A stretch of DNA of 64,000 nucleotides from the NCBI GenBank assembly GCA_963674835.2, contig CAXXKC010000003.1:3100001-3164000 (forward strand), in the 5' to 3' direction. The notes under the pieces were generated by a model. It worked only from the letters and a program-made list of their open reading frames with translations, was not told the DNA's origin and made no database searches. This document shows, piece after piece, positions 18,136 to 27,159 of this stretch. The stretch comes from G963674835 sp963674835 (GTDB lineage: Bacteria > Planctomycetota > Planctomycetia > Pirellulales > Thermoguttaceae). Numbering within the stretch: position 1 is the first letter of the stretch; each line of letters opens with the position of its first letter. Position numbers and translations under genes: made by a program.

Positions 18136-19569
18136 ATGTCCCACGTATGGTCATTGCGGCGGACAATGCTTCAAACGCTTATTGCCGCCCTGGCCCTCGG
18201 CGCCCTCGTCGGCATCTGGACGTTCATCTTCGGCAGCTTTAGCACGACCGAAGTCAAAATCCTCCTCACCACACTGAGTGTCGCCTTCTTCAGCGTCACC
18301 GCCCTTGGCGCCTCCGTGGCGCAACAACTCAAACGAAGCCGATTGCTCTGGATCCCGGGGCTGGCCGCCAGCTTCGCAGGCTTCGTGCTCTCCGTGCTCG
18401 TCATCTGGCCGGAATGGTATCGAGATGAGCCGACCGCCAAAGCGCTGGCCATTTCCGCCATCTACGCCTTTTCCTTTGCCCATGCCTGCCTGCTCAGCAT
18501 GCCCCGCCTCTCGCGCGGAACCCGGTGGATCTTCTTCAGCGCGCTCGCCGCGATCATCGCTCTCGCCACCCTTATCTCCGCCATGATCGTCTTCGAAATC
18601 GACGACGAGTGGCTCTTCCGCTTCGCCGGCGTACTCGGAATCCTCGACGGTTGCGCTACCCTCACGATCCCCGTCCTCTACAAACTCGGCTACAAGGCCC
18701 CGCCCATCGAGACCCCGGACCTGCCCGGCCAGCCAACCTTGCAAATCAAGCTCGCCTGCCCCCGCTGCGCCCACGAAGCCACTTATCCGCTAGGCACGAT
18801 CACCTGCACCCAGTGTGGGCTCGTCCTCCGCGTCGAAACCGTCGATTCCCACGATTTCCCCACAGGCACCATCCCCGGACGATCCCAGTTCCGGCTCCGC
18901 TCCATTCTCATCGTCTTCGTCGTCGCAAGCCTCTTCCTGGGCTGGGCGGCGACCCGGCTGCAATACCTCCGCCGTCAGAATTCCCTCGTTCAGCGTCTCA
19001 CCGATCGCGGCTTCAACGCCGACTTCCGGGGCGGAAATCTCTACAACCTCTCGTACCGCTCAAACCCCTCCCACCGGCTGCTCCCCGGCGATATCGCAAA
19101 CCTCAACGAATTCCCTGAATTGGTCTCGCTGTCCTTGCAGGGCGACCAAATCACCGACAAGCATCTGCGATACCTCGAAAACCTCCACCATCTGACGTCG
19201 CTCACCCTCGACCACACCAACGTCACCGACGCCGGGCTCGCTCACCTTGCCAGTCTCAAAGGCCTCAGCGTGCTAAACCTTCCCGGCACACCGATCACCG
19301 ACACCGGCTTGGCACCCCTCACAAAACTCCCCAACCTCTGCAGCCTCGACCTGCAGAATACTCGCGTTACAGACAAAGGTGTCCAATCCCTGCTCCAAAT
19401 GCCCTCGCTCACCTACGTCATTCTCACCGGCACTAAAGTCGGCAAACCGGGCATGGCACGCCTGCGAAAAGCCAACATCGGGGTGGACTTCGAGCCTCCC
19501 GCAACGGCGACGTCCCAATCCCCCAGCGCCGACAAGACCCCGCAGAACGACTCCGCATCACAGAAGTAA
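18136..19569 (+). CDS. Membrane protein with zinc ribbon and leucine-rich repeats
   Basis: This 477-residue protein starts at MSHVWSLRR (GGAG 7 bases upstream). Residues ~10-190 contain about six hydrophobic helices. A CPRC...CTQC zinc ribbon follows near residues 208-228, then another membrane helix (ILIVFVVASLFLGWAATRL). The C-terminal third has four to five leucine-rich repeats with the bacterial pattern ITDKHLRYLENLHHLTSLTL, each carrying the T/VTDxGLxxL signature. The LRR part probably lies outside the membrane and the ribbon inside, but topology is inference. It is not in an operon, and no catalytic motif is visible. LRR proteins of this class are numerous in planctomycetes and rarely characterised. 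Confidence 0.8.
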   Translation: MSHVWSLRRTMLQTLIAALALGALVGIWTFIFGSFSTTEVKILLTTLSVAFFSVTALGASVAQQLKRSRLLWIPGLAASFAGFVLSVLVIWPEWYRDEPTAKALAISAIYAFSFAHACLLSMPRLSRGTRWIFFSALAAIIALATLISAMIVFEIDDEWLFRFAGVLGILDGCATLTIPVLYKLGYKAPPIETPDLPGQPTLQIKLACPRCAHEATYPLGTITCTQCGLVLRVETVDSHDFPTGTIPGRSQFRLRSILIVFVVASLFLGWAATRLQYLRRQNSLVQRLTDRGFNADFRGGNLYNLSYRSNPSHRLLPGDIANLNEFPELVSLSLQGDQITDKHLRYLENLHHLTSLTLDHTNVTDAGLAHLASLKGLSVLNLPGTPITDTGLAPLTKLPNLCSLDLQNTRVTDKGVQSLLQMPSLTYVILTGTKVGKPGMARLRKANIGVDFEPPATATSQSPSADKTPQNDSASQK

Positions 19570-19621
19570 CCGCGGAGGAGCACCGGAGGCGGCCATCGAC
19601 GCGTCCCATCCCAACGGCCGC

Positions 19622-21562
19622 TCACAGCTCCACTTGCACGCCCACCTCAACGACCCGGTCGACCGGCAGACTGAAGAACTGTGTCGCCGGCTGCGCGTTG
19701 CGCGACATCCACGCAAATAGCCGCTCTCTCCAGACGGCCATCCCCGAGTTCCGACTAGCCAGCAGAGTCTCCCGCCCCAGGAAATAGCTCACGTTGTCGC
19801 TGCTCACGTCGAATTTCGGCTGGCGCACCGCGGCCAGTGCGCGTGGAATGTTCGGCTCCTCCATGAACCCATAAGCCACGATCACTCGCCAGAATCCCTC
19901 CCCAATTTCCTCGACCGAAACGCGTTCCCCACGCGGCACGTGTGGCAATTCGGCCGTCTCAACTGCGACGATCAACACCGTCTCGTGCAGCACCTTGTTG
20001 TGCAAAACATTGTGACGCAGCGCCGGCGGCGTCCCGATCGGATTGCCCGACATGAAAATCGCCGTCCCCGGCACGCGGATCGGCGGGTCCAGTAGCAGAT
20101 CCGCCAGGAACAACTCCAATGGAATCAATCGCTCGCGCAATCGCTGGCCGACAAGCTGCCGGCCTCGCTGCCACGTCGCCATCAGCGTGAACACGCACGC
20201 AGCCACCACCAACGGGAACCAACCGCCGTGGGCGACCTTCGCCAGGTTCGCCCCCAGAAACGCTAGATCCATCACCAGAAATGCGCCCGCCACCAACAGC
20301 GCTACGGCCAAATGCCACTTCCACTGCTCATAGATCAACACGAAGAACAACATGGTCGTGATGACCATCGTCATCGTGATCGCCACGCCATACGCGGCTG
20401 CCAGGTTGCTTGAACTCCCAAAACCCAAAACCAACGCCGTGGACGCCACCATCAGCGCCCAGTTCACCGCGGGAATATAGATCTGACCGATCTTATCCGG
20501 CGACGTGTGGCGAATCGTCAATCGTGGGCTGTATCCAAGCTGAATCGCCTGCAGCGTCAACGAAAACGCGCCCGTAATCAGCGCTTGCGACGCGATGATC
20601 GCGGCCACCGTCGCCAACACCACCAGTGGATACAGAGCCCACTGCGGAGCCATCTCGTAAAACGGATTCTCCACGCCGGCCTGGTTGCCCAGCAGATAGG
20701 CACCCTGCCCCAAGTAGTTCAGCAGCAACGACGGCAGCACGATCGCAAACCACGTCAGTCGGATCGGATGTCTGCCGAAATGGCCGATGTCCGCATACAG
20801 CGCCTCGCCCCCAGTCACAACCAGGAATACCGATCCCAGAATCAGAAAGGCGTGCCAGCCGTTGTTGTGAAAGAAGCGAACCGCGTACAACGGATCGACG
20901 GCCCACAGAACCCCGGGATGGCTCACGATATGCCAAATGCCCATGCTGGCCAGCGTCGCGAACCACAACAAGATGATCGGACCGAAGACGGTACCCACCC
21001 TGAGCGTCCCGCGCGATTGGAACAGGAACAGGCCGATCAGAATGACCACCGTAATCGGCACCACGTACTGCCCGAATATCTGCGGCGCCGCCACGCCCAA
21101 CCCTTCCACCGCGCTCAACACCGAGATGGCCGGCGTGATCATCCCGTCCGCATAGAGCAAGGCCGCCCCGAAAAGCCCGAAGATCAGAATCGTCCACTTG
21201 CCCGTCTTCGCCGACGCCCTCACCGGTGTGACCAACGCCGCCAGCGCCAGAATCCCGCCTTCCCCTCGGTTGTCGGCCCGCAGAATGAATACCAAGTACT
21301 TGAACGAAATGATCAACAACAGCGCCCAGATGATCAGCGACAGCACGCCTAGAACATTTGCCGCGTTCGGGTGGATCCCGTACATCCCGCCAAAACACTC
21401 GCGAACCGCGTATAGCGGGCTGGTGCCGATGTCGCCGAATACGACGCCCAACGCCGCTAGCGACAATATCCACAGTTGCCGCTTTTCCGAATCGTCGGCC
21501 TCCAGTGGCGGTGCCGCAACCGATCCATCCGCCGGGTCCGTCTCAGAGTGCGAGTTGGCCAT
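19622..21562 (-). CDS. kup: Low-affinity potassium uptake transporter Kup
   Basis: This 646-residue Kup/HAK/KT family K+:H+ symporter of the inner membrane takes up potassium. The signature GDIGTSPLYAVRECFGG lies near residue 45. About twelve hydrophobic segments follow, including ADGMITPAISVLSAVEGL, FFHNNGWHAFLILGSVFLVVTGGEALYADIGHFG and NYLGQGAYLL. A soluble C-terminal domain with VSEEI-type sequence ends the protein. I favour the Met at 21562 (MANSHSETD), preceded by GGAAAGG. A Met at 21604 would add 14 residues. The gene lies downstream of the proton pyrophosphatase on the same strand with a 186-base gap, a plausible functional link since Kup uses the proton gradient. Confidence 0.92.
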   Translation of the reverse strand: MANSHSETDPADGSVAAPPLEADDSEKRQLWILSLAALGVVFGDIGTSPLYAVRECFGGMYGIHPNAANVLGVLSLIIWALLLIISFKYLVFILRADNRGEGGILALAALVTPVRASAKTGKWTILIFGLFGAALLYADGMITPAISVLSAVEGLGVAAPQIFGQYVVPITVVILIGLFLFQSRGTLRVGTVFGPIILLWFATLASMGIWHIVSHPGVLWAVDPLYAVRFFHNNGWHAFLILGSVFLVVTGGEALYADIGHFGRHPIRLTWFAIVLPSLLLNYLGQGAYLLGNQAGVENPFYEMAPQWALYPLVVLATVAAIIASQALITGAFSLTLQAIQLGYSPRLTIRHTSPDKIGQIYIPAVNWALMVASTALVLGFGSSSNLAAAYGVAITMTMVITTMLFFVLIYEQWKWHLAVALLVAGAFLVMDLAFLGANLAKVAHGGWFPLVVAACVFTLMATWQRGRQLVGQRLRERLIPLELFLADLLLDPPIRVPGTAIFMSGNPIGTPPALRHNVLHNKVLHETVLIVAVETAELPHVPRGERVSVEEIGEGFWRVIVAYGFMEEPNIPRALAAVRQPKFDVSSDNVSYFLGRETLLASRNSGMAVWRERLFAWMSRNAQPATQFFSLPVDRVVEVGVQVEL

Positions 21563-21748
21563 TTCCTTTCCAGTTCCTTCTCCTACCGTAGACTGCGCAC
21601 ACATGGCGAGTCCCGCGCCGTCTCCGGCCTATTCAAGCCGGAACCCTGCAACATGGCCCCGGCAATTGTGGCACGGGCCCACAAGGCGATAACACCCGTG
21701 GGCCCGCGCACCCGATGTCATTCCGAGCGATGCCAAAAAGTGCCGAAG

Positions 21749-24388
21749 CTACTTCCCGGCGCCCGCCCCTTCGTCCAGCGAACCCACGATCTCGCGCATC
21801 TCGGCGGTCTCGTGCTTGCTTCGCCACACGGCCCACAGAATCAACAAAATGGTGACCACGGCCACTACCAGACCCACTCTCCAATCCGTCGGCAGGTTCG
21901 GCAGCTTCGTGGTCAACGGAGCCGATGCGTCAAACTTAGCCACGTCCGGTCGGACCCCGGCCACGTTATACGACAGCACCAGGCCCAGGCCGAGTAGGCT
22001 CACCATGTTCATCACTTTGACCATTGGGTTGATCGCCGGCCCGGCGGTGTCCTTCAACGGATCGCCCACGGTGTCCCCCGTGACGCTGGCCTTGTGGGCC
22101 TCCGATCCCTTCCCGCCGTAAATGCCGTCCTCGATCGTCTTCTTCGCGTTGTCCCACGCGCCGCCAGCGTTGGCCATGAACACGGCCAGAAGCTGTCCGA
22201 CCAGGATCATGCCCGCCAGGAAACCGCCCAAAGCGTACGGTCCCAACAGGAAACCGACTGTGAACGGCGCCAGGATCGCCAGGATGCCCGGTCCGATAAG
22301 TTCTTTCTGCGCCGTCGACGTGCAGATGTCCACCACCCGCCCGTAGTCCGGCTTCTTCGTTCCCGCCATGATGGCCGGGTCTTTGAACTGCACGCGGCAT
22401 TCCTTCACGATGAAGAACGCCGCACGACCCACCGCACGAATCAGCATCGAGCTGAACAAAAACGGTACGGCGCCGCCGATCAACAGTCCGATCAGCACCT
22501 TCGGGTCCGCCACGGTGAGGAACCCCGCGAAGTAGTTGTATTGCGCACTCGTCATGTTCGCCAACTGGTCCTCGCTTCCCACCGCGATCACCGCGATGAA
22601 GCTGGCGAACAACGATACCGCCGCAATCACAGCCGAACCGATCGCAATACCCTTCGTCTCGGCCTTCGTCGTGTTACCAACCGCATCCAGGTCGGCCAGA
22701 ATCTGCCGGGCGCGCTTGTAGTTCGCCTCGCCCATCGCTTCGCGGTCGTACGCCATTTCGCCGATGCCGTTGGCGTTGTCGGCCACCGGACCGAACACGT
22801 CCATCGAGATCGTGTTCCCCGTCAACGTCAACATTCCAATGCCCGTCATGGCCACGCCGAACGCCACGAACACCGGCGGCGAGCCCCAGTAAACGAGCAC
22901 CGACAGCATGATTGCCGCGGCAATCACGAGAATGGCGGCGACGGTGCTTTCGTATCCGACGGCGAACCCTTGAATGATGTTCGTCGCGTCGCCCGTCTGG
23001 CAGCTACGTGCCAGCGACTTCACCGGCGCGTGCGACGTGTGCGTGTAGTAGCTGGTCACCTTGTTCAAAGCGATCGCCAGAAACACGCCGATCAAGCACG
23101 TGATCGCCGGACGCATGTCCAAACCGGCCCATCCAAAGTTGGCCCACGCCGGTAGGTCGGCCGGATTGCCGTTCGGGAAACCCGCAGCAGCCATCGCGTA
23201 TTGGGTCAGATAGTCGCCGCCGAAGTGCAGATACGCAAACCCCAGCAGGAAGAACCCGGCGATCGAGATCAACGAGCCGATCCAGAAACCGCGGTGCACG
23301 CTCTTCAACGCCGTGTCCGACGTGTCGTTCGGCCCTGCCTTCACTGTGTACGTGCTGATGATCGAGCCCAACACGCCGATGCCGCGGACCAACAAGGGGA
23401 AAATCACGCCCTTGTGCCCAAAGCTCGCCAGGCCCAAAATCATCGCCGCCACGATGGTCACTTCGTAGCTCTCGAAAATGTCGGCCGCCATTCCCGCACA
23501 GTCGCCCACGTTGTCGCCCACGTTGTCCGCGATCGTGGCCGCGTTCCGCGGATCGTCCTCGGGAATCGCCTGCTCGACCTTGCCGACCAGGTCCGCTCCC
23601 ACGTCGGCCGCCTTCGTGTAGATGCCGCCGCCGACTCGCATGAACAAGGCCAGCAGCGTGCCGCCGAAACCGAAGCCCAAAAGGGCCTCGTACGCCTGCT
23701 CGCCGTACACCAGGAAGATCAGCGTGCCGCCGAACAGCCCCAGCCCGTCGGTCAGCATGCCCGTGATCGTCCCCGTACGATATCCCAGTTGCATCGCTTC
23801 GCCGTAGCTCCGGGTCGCCGCTGCTGCCACGCGAAGGTTCCCCTTCGTCGCTAGCCGCATGCCTACGAAACCCACCAGCCAGCTAAACACCGAGCCCATC
23901 AAGAACGCGCCGGCACGGCCATAGGCAAACACCGGCTCCCCACGCTTCGTGAACCAAAGCGCCACCGTGATCACGATGATCAACGGAAAGATCTTTCGCG
24001 CCTGGGCAGCCAGGTAGGCCATCGCTCCCTCGCGCACTGCCCCTGCAATCTCCTGCATCCGCGGCGTGCCCTGATCGGCCTCGTTCACCTGCTTCACCAG
24101 CATCCCGGCGTACACCAGCCCCGCAACCGCGACGGCCAGCACCAGGAATAACGAAATCTGCTCGCCCAGGTCGTATTCCCTCAGCGGCGAAAACAACTCG
24201 AAATGGCCTTCGTGCGCGGCCGCCTCGGGGGCCGCCTCTGCCACCGTCGCCTCAGCAGCCGCCGGAGCCGTGTCCGCTGAAAACACCGGTAGCACGAAGT
24301 AGCCGCCGGCGAAAAATACCAAAAGCAAAACCAGGTAGGCCGTCCGAACCCGGCCACTTCTCCACTTTTCTCGCAGTGATGCAAACAT
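21749..24388 (-). CDS. hppA: Membrane-bound proton-translocating pyrophosphatase
   Basis: This 879-residue integral membrane pyrophosphatase hydrolyses PPi and pumps H+. The catalytic segments DVGADLVGKVE, NVGDNVGDCAGMAADIFESY and the C-terminal GDTVGDPLKDTAGPAINPM are all present with their Asp/Lys residues. The selectivity segment reads GNTTKAETKG. Lys at this place is the family hallmark of K+-independent H+ pumps, against Ala in K+-dependent or Na+-pumping types. The protein is longer than the usual ~700 residues owing to an N-terminal leader with a hydrophobic segment and Ala-rich linker (EATVAEAAPEAA) and a C-terminal helix with an acidic tail. GAGGA stands upstream of the chosen ATG. 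Confidence 0.95.
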   Translation of the reverse strand: MFASLREKWRSGRVRTAYLVLLLVFFAGGYFVLPVFSADTAPAAAEATVAEAAPEAAAHEGHFELFSPLREYDLGEQISLFLVLAVAVAGLVYAGMLVKQVNEADQGTPRMQEIAGAVREGAMAYLAAQARKIFPLIIVITVALWFTKRGEPVFAYGRAGAFLMGSVFSWLVGFVGMRLATKGNLRVAAAATRSYGEAMQLGYRTGTITGMLTDGLGLFGGTLIFLVYGEQAYEALLGFGFGGTLLALFMRVGGGIYTKAADVGADLVGKVEQAIPEDDPRNAATIADNVGDNVGDCAGMAADIFESYEVTIVAAMILGLASFGHKGVIFPLLVRGIGVLGSIISTYTVKAGPNDTSDTALKSVHRGFWIGSLISIAGFFLLGFAYLHFGGDYLTQYAMAAAGFPNGNPADLPAWANFGWAGLDMRPAITCLIGVFLAIALNKVTSYYTHTSHAPVKSLARSCQTGDATNIIQGFAVGYESTVAAILVIAAAIMLSVLVYWGSPPVFVAFGVAMTGIGMLTLTGNTISMDVFGPVADNANGIGEMAYDREAMGEANYKRARQILADLDAVGNTTKAETKGIAIGSAVIAAVSLFASFIAVIAVGSEDQLANMTSAQYNYFAGFLTVADPKVLIGLLIGGAVPFLFSSMLIRAVGRAAFFIVKECRVQFKDPAIMAGTKKPDYGRVVDICTSTAQKELIGPGILAILAPFTVGFLLGPYALGGFLAGMILVGQLLAVFMANAGGAWDNAKKTIEDGIYGGKGSEAHKASVTGDTVGDPLKDTAGPAINPMVKVMNMVSLLGLGLVLSYNVAGVRPDVAKFDASAPLTTKLPNLPTDWRVGLVVAVVTILLILWAVWRSKHETAEMREIVGSLDEGAGAGK

Positions 24389-24458
24389 GGGATTTCCTCA
24401 GAAGATAGAAACTTCGCTACACAAGGTTAGAGCATATCTCAGGAAGGTCCAACACCTT

Positions 24459-25910
24459 TCAACTGATTGGAGACAGGGTATGCGGATGCCCTGCCTTTGA
24501 GAGAGCCAAATGGATGTCCCGCGCGGCAATCCGGCCGGCGCCCATCGCTTCAATCACTGTCGCCGATCCCGTGCAAATGTCGCCGCCCGCCCAAACGCGA
24601 GGTTTGTTCGTGCGGCCATTCTCATCGCACACAATGTAGCCCCACCGATTGAGCGAAAGTCCCCCTGTCGACCTCGTCAACAGCGGATTGGCTCCCGAAC
24701 CGATGGCCACAATCACCAGGTCGGCCGTCAACACAAACTCCGAGTTGGGAATCGCCACCGGACGCCGACGTCCCGATGCGTCCGGCTCTCCCAACTCCAT
24801 CCGTATACACGTCATCTGCTCCACCATCCCCCGACCGTTCCCCGCGAACGCAATCGGATTGGTCAGCAGCCGAAAAACGATCCCTTCCTCCTCCGCATGA
24901 TGGATCTCCTCCGCCCGAGCCGGTAGCTCGGTCCGCGATCGCCGATACACGATCGATACTTGCTCCGCACCCAGTCGCAGCGCCGTTCGCGCGGCATCCA
25001 TCGCCACGTTGCCCCCTCCGATCACCGCCACCTGCCGCCCTCGCACAACGGGCGTATCGTAATCCGGAAACAAATTGGCACGCATCAGGTTCACACGCGT
25101 CAAATACTCCGCCGCCGAGTACACCCCGCCCAAGTCCTCCCCCGGCACGTTCATGAACATCGGCAACCCCGCCCCAACGCCAATGAACACCGCGTCAAAT
25201 CCCTTGGCGCCCAGCAACTCGTCGATGTCCACCGAGCGACCCACCACTTGGTTCGTCTCGATCTTCACCCCAAGCCGCTCCAGGTACGCAACCTCCTCCT
25301 TCACGATCTGCTTCGGAAGCCGAAACTCCGGAATCCCGTACGTCAACACCCCGCCGGGTCGATGAAACGCCTCCAACACCGTCACCTCGTGGCCCAGCAA
25401 CACCAAGTCGCCCGCCACCGTCAAACCCGACGGCCCGGAACCCACCACCGCCACGCGCTTCCCCGTCGGCGACTCCTTCTCGGGCAATTCCACCAGGTCG
25501 TTCTCACGCTCGTAGTCCGCCACGAATCGCTCCAGGCGACCTACGGCCACGGCCTCGAACTTCTTGCCCAAAACACACTTGGCCTCGCACTGCGACTCCT
25601 GTGGGCAAACCCGCCCACAGATCGCCGGCAACGCGTTCGACTTCTTGATGTGCCGCGCCGCCCCCGCAAAGTCCCCTTCGCGCACCAGCTTCAAAAAACC
25701 CGGAATATCCACGCCCACCGGGCATCCGCTCACACACACGGGGTTCTTGCAGCCCAAGCAACGCGACGCTTCCTGCCGCGCCTGTTCTGCCGTATAGCCC
25801 AGCGCCACTTCATCGAAGTTTTTCGCCCGCGCAGCCGGATCCTGGGCGGGCATCGGCTGCCGCGGCTGCTGGTGAGCTTTGCTGGCCGGTTTCGCACTCT
25901 CCGAACTCAT
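24459..25910 (-). CDS. nfnB: NfnB-like NADPH/ferredoxin oxidoreductase large subunit (GltD family)
   Basis: This 483-residue cytoplasmic flavoprotein is of the glutamate synthase small-subunit family. Domains: an N-terminal two-[4Fe-4S] region (CLGCKNPVCVSGCPVGVD and CGRVCPQESQCEAKC), an FAD Rossmann fold (VVGSGPSGLTVAGDL) and an NADP-binding fold (VIGGGNVAMDAARTALRLG). GGVLTYGIPEFRLPKQ is conserved in this family. Its overlap by 4 bases with the gene for a DHODB-like subunit, and the lack of a glutamate synthase large subunit nearby, favour NfnB of the NADH-dependent ferredoxin:NADP+ oxidoreductase over GltD. NfnAB is an electron-bifurcating transhydrogenase in anaerobes. Function here is by homology and pairing. 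Confidence 0.88.
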   Translation of the reverse strand: MSSESAKPASKAHQQPRQPMPAQDPAARAKNFDEVALGYTAEQARQEASRCLGCKNPVCVSGCPVGVDIPGFLKLVREGDFAGAARHIKKSNALPAICGRVCPQESQCEAKCVLGKKFEAVAVGRLERFVADYERENDLVELPEKESPTGKRVAVVGSGPSGLTVAGDLVLLGHEVTVLEAFHRPGGVLTYGIPEFRLPKQIVKEEVAYLERLGVKIETNQVVGRSVDIDELLGAKGFDAVFIGVGAGLPMFMNVPGEDLGGVYSAAEYLTRVNLMRANLFPDYDTPVVRGRQVAVIGGGNVAMDAARTALRLGAEQVSIVYRRSRTELPARAEEIHHAEEEGIVFRLLTNPIAFAGNGRGMVEQMTCIRMELGEPDASGRRRPVAIPNSEFVLTADLVIVAIGSGANPLLTRSTGGLSLNRWGYIVCDENGRTNKPRVWAGGDICTGSATVIEAMGAGRIAARDIHLALSKAGHPHTLSPIS

Positions 25911-26794
25911 CCCTCACTCCCCCGGACCGTCGCACCAGTCCCCGAAACCTGCTCGGCCGCCACACCGTCCACCTCGGCCATATAGCGATCCAGCGAGCAT
26001 TTCTCCTCGGAATGATAGATCCGCTGACGCGTGAGCACAGAACTCCAGTCCACTTGGTGACCGTCAAACTCCGGCCCGTCAACGCACGTAAACAAAACCT
26101 CCTCACCCACTCGAACTCGGCAACCCCCGCACATCCCCGTCCCGTCCACCATCACCGTGTTCAGGCTGACGATCGTCCGTGCGCCGAACGGCCGTGTCAC
26201 TTCCGCGCACGCCCGCATCATCACTGCCGGACCGATCGAATAAACGCAGCCGATCCCCTCTTCGCTCTCCAGCAACTCCTTCAGCGGCTCCGTAACCAGC
26301 CCCTTCCGTCCCGCCGTGCCGTCATCCGTTGTCAGAATGTGTCGGTCGCTCACCGAAGCCAACTTCTCCTGCCAGAAAACCAACTCGGCGCTTCGCGCCC
26401 CTTGAATGCTGATCACACGGTTGCCCTGCTCCTTCAGCGTCCGCGCGATTGGATAGACCGGCGCCGTACCCACGCCCCCCGCTACCATGATCACCGTGCC
26501 AAAGTCCTTGATCTCCGAGGGGTGCCCCAACGGACCGATCAGGGCGTACAAATCCTCGCCCTCCTCAAGCCGGCTCAGCTTGTGAGACGACTTCCCCACG
26601 GTCATCAAAACCAGGGTCACTTCACCCCGCCCACGGTCGTAGTCCGCAATCGTCAACGGAATACGCTCCGCATGTTCATCGGCCATCACGATGACAAAGT
26701 GGCCAGCCTGGGCTTTCAGCGCCACCTGGGCCTCTTCAATCACCAGTTCATAGATGGCTGGGGCGAGTTGGGTCTTACAGACGATTCGCGGCAT
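25907..26794 (-). CDS. nfnA: NfnA-like ferredoxin-NADP reductase small subunit
   Basis: This 295-residue protein combines an FAD-binding beta-barrel (ERIPLTIADYDRG), an NAD-binding domain (VIMVAGGVGTAPVYPIA) and a C-terminal [2Fe-2S] segment (DGTGMCGGCRVRVGEEVLFTC), the layout of dihydroorotate dehydrogenase electron-transfer subunits and of NfnA/sulfide dehydrogenase beta subunit. VDGPEFDGHQVDW is diagnostic of the Nfn/SudB group rather than PyrK. Start at MPRIVCKTQL. An upstream Met at 26899 gives a poor N-terminus. It is the first gene of the nfnAB operon. A 6+6 inverted repeat (26834-26849) lies 40 bases ahead of the ATG and could be an operator. Confidence 0.88.
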   Translation of the reverse strand: MPRIVCKTQLAPAIYELVIEEAQVALKAQAGHFVIVMADEHAERIPLTIADYDRGRGEVTLVLMTVGKSSHKLSRLEEGEDLYALIGPLGHPSEIKDFGTVIMVAGGVGTAPVYPIARTLKEQGNRVISIQGARSAELVFWQEKLASVSDRHILTTDDGTAGRKGLVTEPLKELLESEEGIGCVYSIGPAVMMRACAEVTRPFGARTIVSLNTVMVDGTGMCGGCRVRVGEEVLFTCVDGPEFDGHQVDWSSVLTRQRIYHSEEKCSLDRYMAEVDGVAAEQVSGTGATVRGSEG

Positions 26795-27159
26795 GGCACT
26801 ACGGAGCCTGGATAGCTTAGTGAATATCCTCACAAGTTGACGACAACTTTCACCGGAAGTCAATGGGGGCAATCCACGGCAAACGTAGTAATCAGCCACC
26901 GCAGAGTATGCCCCATCGACCCCAAATCAGAGGGAATTCCCTCTCGCCAAAGCCGCGCCCAACTCTCTTCGCGCCTTCTCGGCCCCCATTCTCCCTCATT
27001 GTGGGGTCACACACCCGGACCCAAGAAGAACATATACATCGTCTAGCTTTTTCCTTTCACGCTCGCCGCGTCGCTAGAACCTCATGGCCCAGAACGCTAT
27101 GCTGGGTGGGCATCGCGCGCTTTTCTGGCGACAACGCAACTCTATCACGGAGCCGATTG
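26795..27159. other. Divergent promoter region with two palindromes
   Basis: This 365-base gap lies between nfnA (minus) and an MFS gene (plus). It holds the inverted repeat AAGTTG-ACGA-CAACTT (26834-26849) near nfnA and a perfect 16-base palindrome at 26929-26944. It is less GC-rich than the genes on either side. No ORF here is convincing. Confidence 0.6.
26929..26944. promoter_or_regulatory. 16-base perfect palindrome, operator candidate
   Basis: AGAGGGAATTCCCTCT is an uninterrupted palindrome, which suits a dimeric repressor site better than a transcript hairpin, since there is no loop. It sits about 135 bases upstream of the nfnA start and about 215 bases upstream of the MFS start. No regulator gene is adjacent, so the assignment is inference. 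Confidence 0.4.

Noticed and set aside
24459..25910. Annotation as glutamate synthase small subunit (GltD)
   Set aside because: The partner is a DHODB/NfnA-like subunit in an overlapping gene and no GltB is present, so NfnB is the better reading.
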